A stretch of DNA of 64,000 bases. Source: Streptomyces sp. NBC_01669 (lineage in GTDB: Bacteria; Actinomycetota; Actinomycetes; Streptomycetales; Streptomycetaceae). The DNA lies in assembly GCF_026339735.1 (NCBI RefSeq), contig NZ_JAPEQG010000001.1:3720001-3784000 (forward strand). The letters are read 5' to 3'. Of this stretch, positions 1 to 6,726 are shown piece by piece; within the stretch, counting starts at the first letter, position 1; the number at the start of each line of letters is the position of its first letter. A model generated the notes under the pieces. The model was not told where the DNA came from and searched no databases. It saw only the letters and a list, made by a program, of their open reading frames with translations. Made by a program: the position numbers and the translations under genes.

Positions 1-572
1 GGGTAGCCCGCCTCGGCGCCCGCGATGTCGAAGCCGACGACACCCAGGTCCCGGTAGCGGTTGGCGAGTTCGGCGATCTCCAGGGCGCGGGCGGCGTGCC
101 GCATCGCGGTGAGCAGGGCGCCCACCCTGATCCGGTTGCCGTCCTGACGGGCCCGGCGCTCACCCTCGCGGAAGCCCTCGTTGACCGCCTCGACGACCTC
201 TTCGAGGGTCAGCCCGGATTCCAGGTGCTGCTCGGGGGCGTACCGCACCTCCGCGTACACGACACCGTCCGCGGCCAGGTCCTCGGCGCACTCGGCGGCC
301 ACCCGGAACAGGGCGTCCCGGGTCTGCATGACGGCACAGGTGTGGGCGAACGTCTCCAGGTAACGCTCCAGCGAGCCGGAGTCGGCCGCCTCGCGGAACC
401 AGATGCCGAGCTTGTCCGGCTCGGTCTCGGGAAGGGCTTCGTAGCCCGCGTCACGGGCCAGGTCGACGATCGTGCCGGGGCGCAGACCGCCGTCGAGGTG
501 GTCGTGGAGCAGCACCTTGGGGGCGCGTCGGATCTGGTCGGTGCCGGGCACGTGCAGGGTCGGGCTCATCAT
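1..572 (-). CDS. add: Adenosine deaminase (3' part off the left edge)
   Basis: Converts (deoxy)adenosine to (deoxy)inosine in the cytoplasm for purine salvage. About 190 N-terminal residues are visible. They include the metal-binding HDHLDGG motif near residue 22 (HxHxDG in the family), the EVRYAP strand, and the start of the GFDIAGAE segment at the left edge. Two adjacent ATG codons (572 and 569) can start it. A perfect 12-bp palindrome sits 17 bp upstream at 589-600, and the same sequence occurs before the nucleoside transporter and thymidine phosphorylase genes, so shared control by nucleosides is likely. The catalytic C-terminal half lies outside the window. Confidence 0.93.
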   Translation of the reverse strand, partial: MMSPTLHVPGTDQIRRAPKVLLHDHLDGGLRPGTIVDLARDAGYEALPETEPDKLGIWFREAADSGSLERYLETFAHTCAVMQTRDALFRVAAECAEDLAADGVVYAEVRYAPEQHLESGLTLEEVVEAVNEGFREGERRARQDGNRIRVGALLTAMRHAARALEIAELANRYRDLGVVGFDIAGAEAGY

Positions 573-588
573 CTGGGCACTCTAGCGC

Positions 589-600
589 CTACGCGCGTAG
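589..600. promoter_or_regulatory. Putative nucleoside-regulon operator, adenosine deaminase
   Basis: CTACGCGCGTAG is a perfect 12-bp palindrome just upstream of the adenosine deaminase start. Near-identical palindromes lie at 11481-11494, 16121-16138 and 17382-17393, each upstream of a nucleoside uptake or catabolism gene. The dimeric repressor that would bind it is not in the window. Confidence 0.7.
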
Positions 601-675
601 AGCGCCGCGCGCCGATGCGTAACAGTGACCGCGAATACGGGTGGAGTACACCTCTCCTTCTGACACTGTTCTGTC

Positions 676-1437
676 ATGGGACAGCGCGCACTTCCCCTGC
701 CTGCTCCGAGGCTGGGACGGGCCGTGAAGACGGCCGGAGCACAACCTGCGGTCAGCGGAGTGGTCCTGCTGCTCCCGGACGGCGAGGCCCACTCGCACCG
801 CCGCCCTTCCTCCCTGTCGTACGCACTGCAGCTGCCGCTCGCACGGACCCTGGCCCGTGCCGGCCAGGACGACGGGCTGGCCGCGCATGTCGTGCACTAC
901 CGCTGCCGGGGCTGGAACGCCACGGACGCGCAGCTCGCGGCGGACGCGGAGTGGGCGGTGGGAGAGGTCGTACGACGCTACGGCGACATCCCCGTCTGTC
1001 TGGCCGGGCACGGCATGGGCGGCCGGGCGGCGCTGCGCGCGGGTGGCCACGCGGCGGTCAACTCCGTTCTGGCGATGGCTCCTTGGCTGCCCGGGGAGGC
1101 CTCGGCTGAACCGGAACCGGTGAAGCACCTGCTGGGCCGCCAGGTGTTGCTCGTCCACGGCACGAACGACGCCCGGTCCGACCCGGAGTTGTCGTTCCGG
1201 CTGGCCGAGCGGGCCAAGAAGGCCAACCGGGACACCTGCCGCTTCGAGGTCCACTCGGACGGTCACGCGCTGCGCCAGCACCGGTCCGAAGTGGTGGCGC
1301 TGGCCACGGACTTCGTACGGGGTTCGCTGTTCGGCCGGGCCTACGCACGACCGGTCGCCGACGCGCTGGCGGCGCCGCCGCCACTGGGGCTGCGGATGCC
1401 GCTGGCTGCGGGGTTCGGGCGGTCGCTGGGGTCTTAG
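676..1437 (+). CDS. Alpha/beta hydrolase-fold protein, nucleophile elbow lacks Ser
   Basis: A 253-residue protein with the alpha/beta hydrolase layout: an early strand VVLLLPDGEA, an elbow segment CLAGHGMGG near residues 114-122, an acid-loop HGTNDARSDP near 162, and a late His in HSDGHALRQH near 195. The usual elbow is G-x-S-x-G; here the serine position is glycine (GHGMGG), so ordinary esterase chemistry is doubtful. No good ribosome site precedes the ATG at 676; the GTG at 724 is an alternative start. It stands alone and diverges from adenosine deaminase. Function unknown. Confidence 0.72.
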   Translation: MGQRALPLPAPRLGRAVKTAGAQPAVSGVVLLLPDGEAHSHRRPSSLSYALQLPLARTLARAGQDDGLAAHVVHYRCRGWNATDAQLAADAEWAVGEVVRRYGDIPVCLAGHGMGGRAALRAGGHAAVNSVLAMAPWLPGEASAEPEPVKHLLGRQVLLVHGTNDARSDPELSFRLAERAKKANRDTCRFEVHSDGHALRQHRSEVVALATDFVRGSLFGRAYARPVADALAAPPPLGLRMPLAAGFGRSLGS

Positions 1438-1508
1438 AGTGCCCGGCAGATGGAGGGCGGCTCGCGATGTGTGCGGACACGCCTCGGCCTCGCATCCCCG
1501 TCCGCGGG

Positions 1509-2462
1509 TCAGTCGGGCAGCAGGTGCCCTCTGCGCGACAGCAGGAACTGCTTGAACGCCGCCACCGGGGGTGTGTCCGGGTGGCCGTCCAGCCAGGCCA
1601 CGCCGATCTCGCGGGCCGCGCGGGGGGCCGTGACCGTCAGTTCGACCACGCCCGGGCGGGCCACCGCCGGGGGCGGCAGCAGGGCGACACCCAGGCCCGC
1701 CGCGACCAGGCCGCGCAGGGTCTCCGCCTCCTCTCCCTCGAACGCCACGCGCGGGGTGAAGCCCGCCTCGGCGCACAGGTCGTCGGTGATCCGCCGCAGG
1801 CCGTAACCGGGCTCCAGGGTCACGAACGCCTCGTCCGCCGCCTCCGCCAGGCGGATCCGCCTGCGGGAGGCGAGGCGGTGGTCCTCCGGGACGACCAGAC
1901 GCAGCCGCTGCTCGTCGAGGCGGCGGGCAACCAGGTCGGGGGCGTCCGGGACGGGGGAGGTGAGGCAGAGGTCGAGGCCGCCGGCCCGGAGGCGTTCGAT
2001 CATCGCCTCGCCGTAGTTCTGCACCAGCTGGAAGCGGACCCGGGGATGGTCGGCACGGAAGGCGCGGAGCAGGGCGGGGACGGTCTCGGAGCCCATGGTG
2101 TGCAGGAAGCCGAAGGCGACCTTGCCCGCCGTCGGATCGGCATCCGCCCGTACCGAGTCCGCGGCCCGCTCCACCTCGGTGAGGGCCCGCTCGGCGGAGC
2201 CCAGGAAGGTGCGACCCGCGGGGGTGAGCGAGACGGTACGGCCCTTACGGGCGAACAGGGCGACGCCCAGGTCCTGTTCCAGCCTGACCATGGCCCGCGA
2301 CAGTGTGGACTGCGGGACGCCGAGCTCGTGCGCGGCGCGCGTCACATGCTCGTGGCGGGCCACCGCCTCGAAGTACGCGAGCCGCGGCGCGAGCACTGCG
2401 CGAATGTCTTCTTCGTAACTACTCGGTGACAGTCGAGGCTGTGAGCTGTGTTCATGCACCAT
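1509..2462 (-). CDS. LysR-family transcriptional regulator
   Basis: A 317-residue LysR-type regulator. The N-terminal winged helix-turn-helix (about residues 28-85) contains AARHEHVTRAAHELGVPQSTLSRAM split around the recognition helix, followed by the typical FARKGRTVSLTPAG wing. The rest is a two-lobed periplasmic-binding-protein-like effector domain. The ATG at 2462 is preferred because earlier in-frame ATGs (2489, 2498) fall in the divergent promoter region. It is divergent from an MFS exporter at 2525, so it probably controls that gene and itself; the inducer is unknown. Confidence 0.9.
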   Translation of the reverse strand: MVHEHSSQPRLSPSSYEEDIRAVLAPRLAYFEAVARHEHVTRAAHELGVPQSTLSRAMVRLEQDLGVALFARKGRTVSLTPAGRTFLGSAERALTEVERAADSVRADADPTAGKVAFGFLHTMGSETVPALLRAFRADHPRVRFQLVQNYGEAMIERLRAGGLDLCLTSPVPDAPDLVARRLDEQRLRLVVPEDHRLASRRRIRLAEAADEAFVTLEPGYGLRRITDDLCAEAGFTPRVAFEGEEAETLRGLVAAGLGVALLPPPAVARPGVVELTVTAPRAAREIGVAWLDGHPDTPPVAAFKQFLLSRRGHLLPD

Positions 2463-2489
2463 AGGATTAATTATCGCAAGTTCGTGCAT
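2454..2489. promoter_or_regulatory. Divergent LysR/MFS control region with inverted repeat
   Basis: The 62-bp gap between the LysR and MFS starts is unusually AT-rich (TTAATTAT core). Arms ATGCAC (2454-2459) and GTGCAT (2484-2489) are inverted around it. This fits a LysR-type binding region serving both promoters, but the left arm overlaps the LysR start and exact boxes cannot be set by eye. Confidence 0.35.
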
Positions 2490-2524
2490 TGGACGCATGA
2501 ATCAGAGAGATCTACTTTCGATGT

Positions 2525-3829
2525 ATGTCTCCTGCCAGTACCAAGGCGTCCACCCTCACGCTGGACGCCGCAGCCCCGTCATCGCCCGTCGCGCCCGTTT
2601 CCTCCCCTGACCGGCTGGAGCCCGGCCGGCCCGGCTACCGCCGGATGAGCTTCGCGCTCTTCGCCGCCGGTGTCGCGACGTTCGCACTCCTCTACTCCAC
2701 CCAGGCACTGCTGCCCGCCGTCTCCGCGGGATTCGGCGCCACGGCCGGACAGGCCAGCTGGACGGTCTCGGCGGCGACGGGTGCGCTGGCGCTGTGTGTG
2801 CTGCCGATGAGCGCGCTCTCCGAGCGGTTCGGGCGGCGGCAGATGATGACCGCCTCGCTGACGGTCGCGGTACTGGTCGGGCTTCTCGTCCCCTTCGCCC
2901 CCTCGCTGGGCTGGCTGATCGCCCTGCGCGCCGTCCAGGGCGCGGCCCTCGCCGGCCTTCCCGCCTCCGCGATGGCGTACCTCGCCGAGGAGGTGCGGCC
3001 GAAGGCGTTGGTCGCCGCGATCGGACTGTTCGTGGCGGGCAACAGCATCGGCGGCATGAGCGGGCGCATCCTCACCGGCTGGATCGCCCAGCTGTGGGGC
3101 TGGCGGGCGGCGCTCGGCGCGGTCGGGCTGCTGGCCGTGGCCTGCGCGGTCGTCTTCCACTTCATGATCCCGAGGGCCCGTCACTTCACGCCCGGTTCGC
3201 TGAACCCGAAGGCCCTGGCGAAGACGGTGGGCGGACACCTCGCCGACCCGTTGCTGCGCAGGCTGTACGCGATCGGCGCCCTGTTCATGACGGTGTTCGG
3301 GGCGGTCTACACGGTGATCGGCTACCGGCTGGTCGGGGAGCCGTTCCACCTCCCGCAGGGTGTCATCGGCTCGATCTTCCTCGTCTACCTCGTCGGTACG
3401 GTGTCGTCGGCCGCGGCCGGCAGGCTCGTCGCCCGGCTCGGCCGCCGGGGCGCGCTCTACCTGGCCGTCTCCACCACCGCCGCCGGTCTGCTGCTCTCCC
3501 TCGCCGACCAGCTGATCGCCGTACTTCTCGGTCTGGTCCTGATCACGGCGGGCTTCTTCGCCGGGCACGCGGTCGCCTCGTCGTCCGTGAGCCGGACCGC
3601 GACGACCGGCCGGGCACAGGCATCGGCGCTCTACCAGTCCGCGTACTACCTGGGCTCCAGCGCGGGCGGCACGCTCGGCGCGATCGCCTTCCACGCCGGC
3701 GGCTGGGCAGGCACGGTGACGCTGGGTCTGCTCGCGGTCCTCGGAGTCGTCTCGATCACGCTGTACGGGTCGCGGGTCGCCCGCGCCGAGCGGCGGTACC
3801 TCGCCCCGGTGGCGTCAGTACAGAACTGA
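2525..3829 (+). CDS. MFS transporter, drug/metabolite exporter type
   Basis: A 434-residue major facilitator with about 12 membrane segments. After a 40-residue polar N-terminus, the first segment starts near RMSFALFAAG. The loop 2-3 signature appears as SERFGRRQMM near residues 99-108, and the second-half repeat carries ARLGRRGALY. Overall it resembles the YnfM-like branch of the DHA1 exporters, which commonly sit beside a LysR gene as here. Substrate not predictable. Start ATG at 2525 follows a GAGAGA-type ribosome site. Confidence 0.9.
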   Translation: MSPASTKASTLTLDAAAPSSPVAPVSSPDRLEPGRPGYRRMSFALFAAGVATFALLYSTQALLPAVSAGFGATAGQASWTVSAATGALALCVLPMSALSERFGRRQMMTASLTVAVLVGLLVPFAPSLGWLIALRAVQGAALAGLPASAMAYLAEEVRPKALVAAIGLFVAGNSIGGMSGRILTGWIAQLWGWRAALGAVGLLAVACAVVFHFMIPRARHFTPGSLNPKALAKTVGGHLADPLLRRLYAIGALFMTVFGAVYTVIGYRLVGEPFHLPQGVIGSIFLVYLVGTVSSAAAGRLVARLGRRGALYLAVSTTAAGLLLSLADQLIAVLLGLVLITAGFFAGHAVASSSVSRTATTGRAQASALYQSAYYLGSSAGGTLGAIAFHAGGWAGTVTLGLLAVLGVVSITLYGSRVARAERRYLAPVASVQN

Positions 3830-3852
3830 GACATACATACGCACAACCACCG

Positions 3853-3908
3853 ACTCCCCTTCGCGCGTCTATGAGGCGTAATCAACGCACTGCGACGCGA
3901 AGGGGAGT
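3853..3908 (+). promoter_or_regulatory. Inverted repeat that can sequester the L,D-transpeptidase ribosome site
   Basis: ACTCCCCTTCGCG (3853-3865) is perfectly complementary to CGCGAAGGGGAGT (3896-3908), with a 30-nt loop. The right arm contains the AGGGGAG Shine-Dalgarno sequence of the gene starting at 3917. If transcription starts upstream of 3853, the leader RNA would fold and hide the ribosome site. Alternatively, it is a DNA-level operator pair. Confidence 0.55.
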
Positions 3909-3916
3909 TGGCGTAC

Positions 3917-4633
3917 ATGGCAGTCGTAGGGAACATGCGGGGAGTCCGGACGCGGCGCGCGGTCGCGCTGTCCGTCGCCGGGCTGATGGCGGCGCCGGCG
4001 CTCGTCCTGGGCGGTGGCACGGCGGCGCAGGCGGCGTCCTGCACCACATCCACCGGGCCGTACCAGAAGCAGGTCGAGAATTATCTGAACCGGCCGGTCG
4101 ACGGCAAGCAGTCGGCCGCCGACTGCAAGGCGATCCAGTCCTTCCAGCGCGCCTACGGGGTCACCCCTGACATCGGGTACGCGGGACCGGTCACCTGGCG
4201 GACGATGAAGACGCTCACGGCCCAGAAGGCGGCCGGCAAGAACCCCAACAAGGACAGGAAGTGCCCCACGAACAAGGGGCGCATCGCGTGTGTGGACCTG
4301 ACCCGGCAGCTGAGCTGGATCCAGGACGGATCGAAGCTGAAGTTCGGTCCGGTGCCGATCCGCAGCGGGCGGAACGGCTACGAGACGCGCACCGGTTCGA
4401 AGAAGATCTACCTGCGGCACATCAAGCACTGGTCGTCGCTGTACCACGTGTGGATGCCGTACTCCCAGTTCTTCGACGGCGGGCAGGCGTTCCACTCGGT
4501 GAATCTGAAGATGTGGAACCCGCCCGGCTCGCACGGCTGCGTCAACATGCGGGACGCGGACGCGAGGACATACTGGAACCTGCTGAAGAACGGCGACGAC
4601 GTGTACGTGTACGGGCGCAAGCCCGGAACGTGA
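3917..4633 (+). CDS. Secreted L,D-transpeptidase with peptidoglycan-binding domain
   Basis: A 238-residue exported wall enzyme that would cross-link or remodel peptidoglycan stem peptides. It has an N-terminal signal peptide (twin Arg near RTRRAVALSVAG, cleavage near AAQAAS), a peptidoglycan-binding region near residues 45-100 (FQRAYGVTPDIGYAGPVTW), and a C-terminal YkuD domain with the catalytic motif SHGCVNMRD near residues 207-215. The ATG at 3917 is preferred over the TTG at 3908 because AGGGGAG lies 9 nt upstream of the ATG but abuts the TTG. A second enzyme of this type lies at 40972. Confidence 0.9.
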   Translation: MAVVGNMRGVRTRRAVALSVAGLMAAPALVLGGGTAAQAASCTTSTGPYQKQVENYLNRPVDGKQSAADCKAIQSFQRAYGVTPDIGYAGPVTWRTMKTLTAQKAAGKNPNKDRKCPTNKGRIACVDLTRQLSWIQDGSKLKFGPVPIRSGRNGYETRTGSKKIYLRHIKHWSSLYHVWMPYSQFFDGGQAFHSVNLKMWNPPGSHGCVNMRDADARTYWNLLKNGDDVYVYGRKPGT

Positions 4634-4666
4634 CCGGAATCGGGAACGTGACCGGAGACCGGGCGG

Positions 4667-4724
4667 CTTCGGCACTTCCCACCCCCGTTGTCAGTGGCCT
4701 GCGGTAGCTTCCGAAGTGCCGAAG
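4667..4724. promoter_or_regulatory. 12-bp inverted repeat in front of the ECF sigma gene
   Basis: CTTCGGCACTTC (4667-4678) and GAAGTGCCGAAG (4713-4724) are perfect inverted copies 34 bp apart, in the gap between the L,D-transpeptidase and the sigma factor gene. They could be a paired operator around the sigma promoter, or a long-loop terminator of the upstream gene. Confidence 0.4.
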
Positions 4725-4757
4725 TGAGCGGCGTCACAGCACAACAAGGGTGGAGCG

Positions 4758-5747
4758 ATGAGTGATCTGACGGCACCAGCGGATATCGACAGCCGTCTGG
4801 AGGGACACCGGGTCGAACTCACCGGTTACTGCTATCGCATGCTCGGCTCGGCCTTCGAGGCGGAGGACGCGGTACAGGACACGCTGGTGCGCGCCTGGCG
4901 GAACTTCGACAAGTTCGAGGGCCGCTCCTCACTGCGCTCCTGGCTCTACCGGATCGCCACCAACGTCTGCCTGGACATGCTGAACGCGGGGAAGAAGCGG
5001 GCCCGCCCGGTCGACCTGACGGGCCCGACACCGCTCGCCCAGGCCGCGCTCAACCCGCTCCCGGAGAACACCTGGCTGGAGCCGATGCCGGACGGGCGGA
5101 TCCTGCCGTCGGTGGCCGACCCGGCGGAGGCCGCGGTGGCCCGGGAGTCGGTGCGTCTGGCGTTCGTCGCCGCGCTGCAGCATCTTCCGCCCAAGCAGCG
5201 TGCCGTGCTGATCCTGCGCGAGGTGCTGGCGTGGAAGGCGAGCGAGGTCGCCGAACTGCTCGACACGTCGGTCGCCTCGGTCAACAGCGCCCTGCAGCGG
5301 GCGCGGGCCACGCTCACGGACAGTCGGAGCGCGGCCGCCGACACCGCTGATCCGCTCGACGAGAAGCAGCGCAAGCTCCTTGAGCGGTACGTCGCGGCGT
5401 TCGAGGGCTACGACATGGCGGCGCTGACCGCGCTGCTCCACGAGGACGCCGTGATGACCATGCCGCCGTTCGACCTCTGGCTCCAGGGGCACGACGACAT
5501 CACGGGCTTCATGGTCTCCATAGGTGCGGGCTGCGAGGGTTCCCGCCTGGTGGCGACCGTGGCCAACGGCACCCCGGCATTCGCACAGTACAAGCCGAAT
5601 CCGGACGGTCCGGGATTCGTGCCGTGGGCGGTGCAGGTCATCGACATCTCGGACGGTGCGATCACCGGCATGCACTGCTTCCTGGACACGCCCCGCTGGT
5701 TCCCGCTCTTCGGCCTGCCCGACCACCTCGAGGCCGGGGCGGCGTGA
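4758..5747 (+). CDS. ECF sigma factor with C-terminal SnoaL-like domain
   Basis: A 329-residue extracytoplasmic-function sigma factor. Region 2 occupies about residues 13-80 (TGYCYRMLGSAFEAEDAVQDTL split around the helix) and region 4 about 130-185 (LPPKQRAVLILREVLAWKASEVAELL region). The remaining 130 residues form a SnoaL/NTF2-like domain (RYVAAFEGYDMAALTALLHEDAVM) characteristic of the mycobacterial SigG / TIGR02960 group. In that group the tail modulates activity without a classic anti-sigma. RBS AGGGTGGAGCG precedes ATG 4758. A 4-bp overlap couples it to the next small gene. Confidence 0.92.
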   Translation: MSDLTAPADIDSRLEGHRVELTGYCYRMLGSAFEAEDAVQDTLVRAWRNFDKFEGRSSLRSWLYRIATNVCLDMLNAGKKRARPVDLTGPTPLAQAALNPLPENTWLEPMPDGRILPSVADPAEAAVARESVRLAFVAALQHLPPKQRAVLILREVLAWKASEVAELLDTSVASVNSALQRARATLTDSRSAAADTADPLDEKQRKLLERYVAAFEGYDMAALTALLHEDAVMTMPPFDLWLQGHDDITGFMVSIGAGCEGSRLVATVANGTPAFAQYKPNPDGPGFVPWAVQVIDISDGAITGMHCFLDTPRWFPLFGLPDHLEAGAA

Positions 5748-6019
5748 CGCGGCGGCCGCGGCAGCGGCACGTGTGGGTGGCCGGCTGGGTGGTGCTGGCG
5801 CTCGGCGGCTGGGGGGTCACGCAGTGGCTGGGCGAGCCCGTCGCCACCGAGGGGCCCCGCCCGACCCGTCCCCCTGCCTCCGGCGCCGAACCGGGACCGC
5901 AGCCGGAGCACTCACACGACGCCTGCGACGGCCACGTGGTAGCGAGAGCGATGCCGACACCGCACTCCACGGCCTCCGCAGCCCCGCTGCTGGCGGTGGA
6001 CTGCGCGCGGGCCGACTGA
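5744..6019 (+). CDS. Small single-pass membrane protein coupled to the sigma factor
   Basis: A 91-residue protein starting at a GTG that overlaps the sigma factor stop (GTGA). It has a basic N-terminus (TRRPRQRH), one hydrophobic segment WVAGWVVLALGGWGVTQWL near residues 9-27, and a Pro-rich extracytoplasmic tail with two Cys (DACDGH, VDCARAD). The position suggests a partner of the sigma factor, but no known anti-sigma motif is visible. Coding potential is supported by GC3 bias and translational coupling. Confidence 0.65.
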   Translation: MTRRPRQRHVWVAGWVVLALGGWGVTQWLGEPVATEGPRPTRPPASGAEPGPQPEHSHDACDGHVVARAMPTPHSTASAAPLLAVDCARAD

Positions 6020-6045
6020 CGCCGGGGAGCGGGGCCGGGCACCTC

Positions 6046-6109
6046 AGAGCCTGTCGGGTGACCTCTGATCGGGCGGCCACGCCCGATCAGAGGTCACCCG
6101 ACAGGCTCT
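6046..6109. terminator. Bidirectional terminator with a 30-bp perfect stem
   Basis: Arms 6046-6075 and 6080-6109 pair over 30 bp with a 4-nt loop (GCCA). It lies between two convergent genes, and the right arm runs into the stop codon of the STAS gene. The stem is much longer than needed for termination, and its right end shares GACAGGCTCTCA with two other gene ends in the window. Confidence 0.85.
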
Positions 6110-6111
6110 CA
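6100..6111 (-). repeat. Gene-end repeat TGAGAGCCTGTC, copy 1
   Basis: On the minus strand the STAS gene ends TGA-GAGCCTGTC. The same 12 bases, with TGA again the stop codon, occur at 25736-25747 and 38364-38375. Confidence 0.6.
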
Positions 6112-6462
6112 GCCCTGCTCCCCCAGGTCCACCACATCGGCCAGCCCCACCAGGTCCAGCAGATGCTGCAGGTCGGGCGGCACATTGCGCAGCCGGAGCC
6201 GTCTGCCGCCCGCCCGGCGCGCGATGAGCCCCAACCGCGCTATCGCCTCGACCAGGGCCAGATCCGCCTGGACGACCCCGCCCACATCGCAGTCCACACC
6301 CGCGTCCGCGTCGCGGACGGCGCCCTCGGGTTCGAAGAGCAGCGCCTCCAGCTCGGCGCAGAGTCCCGGCACGGCCGCACGGGTGACGCGGCCGGTGACG
6401 ACGAGAACGATCGGGGTCTTGGATTCCACATCAGACAGACCGGTCCGGCGGCCGAAACTCAT
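6109..6462 (-). CDS. STAS-domain protein (anti-sigma factor antagonist type)
   Basis: A 117-residue single STAS domain. It keeps the alternating strand-helix pattern (IVLVVTGRVTRAAVPGLCAEL early; GVDCDVGGVVQADLALVEAIARL in the middle, where the regulatory Ser/Thr loop usually sits). That loop reads VDCDVGGVVQADL with no obvious phosphorylatable Ser, so it may be an MlaB-like or constitutive variant rather than a classic phospho-switch. The ATG at 6462 begins the conserved part; a longer form from 6588 would add a poorly conserved 42-residue leader. Upstream GAGGAGGAG could serve as ribosome site. Confidence 0.75.
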   Translation of the reverse strand: MSFGRRTGLSDVESKTPIVLVVTGRVTRAAVPGLCAELEALLFEPEGAVRDADAGVDCDVGGVVQADLALVEAIARLGLIARRAGGRRLRLRNVPPDLQHLLDLVGLADVVDLGEQG

Positions 6463-6726
6463 CGCTGCGCCGCCGGGCTCCTCCTCTCCGGCGCCGACCT
6501 GCTGTCCGCCACATCCGTACGTCGGGACCAAGGGCTGTCCCGTCATCCCTGGCGGGGCACCCACCCCGAATCGATGCATTTCCGTCAACTGTGTTCAGCA
6601 GCAGCACGCGTGTGAACCCGCGCGGTCAATTCCCCCTCTAGGTACGTGAACCGGCGAGCACCGGTGCCACACCGGGGCGCGCGGACCAACGGTTCCGAGA
6701 GACCACCTCATTCTCCAGGGGGAGAG

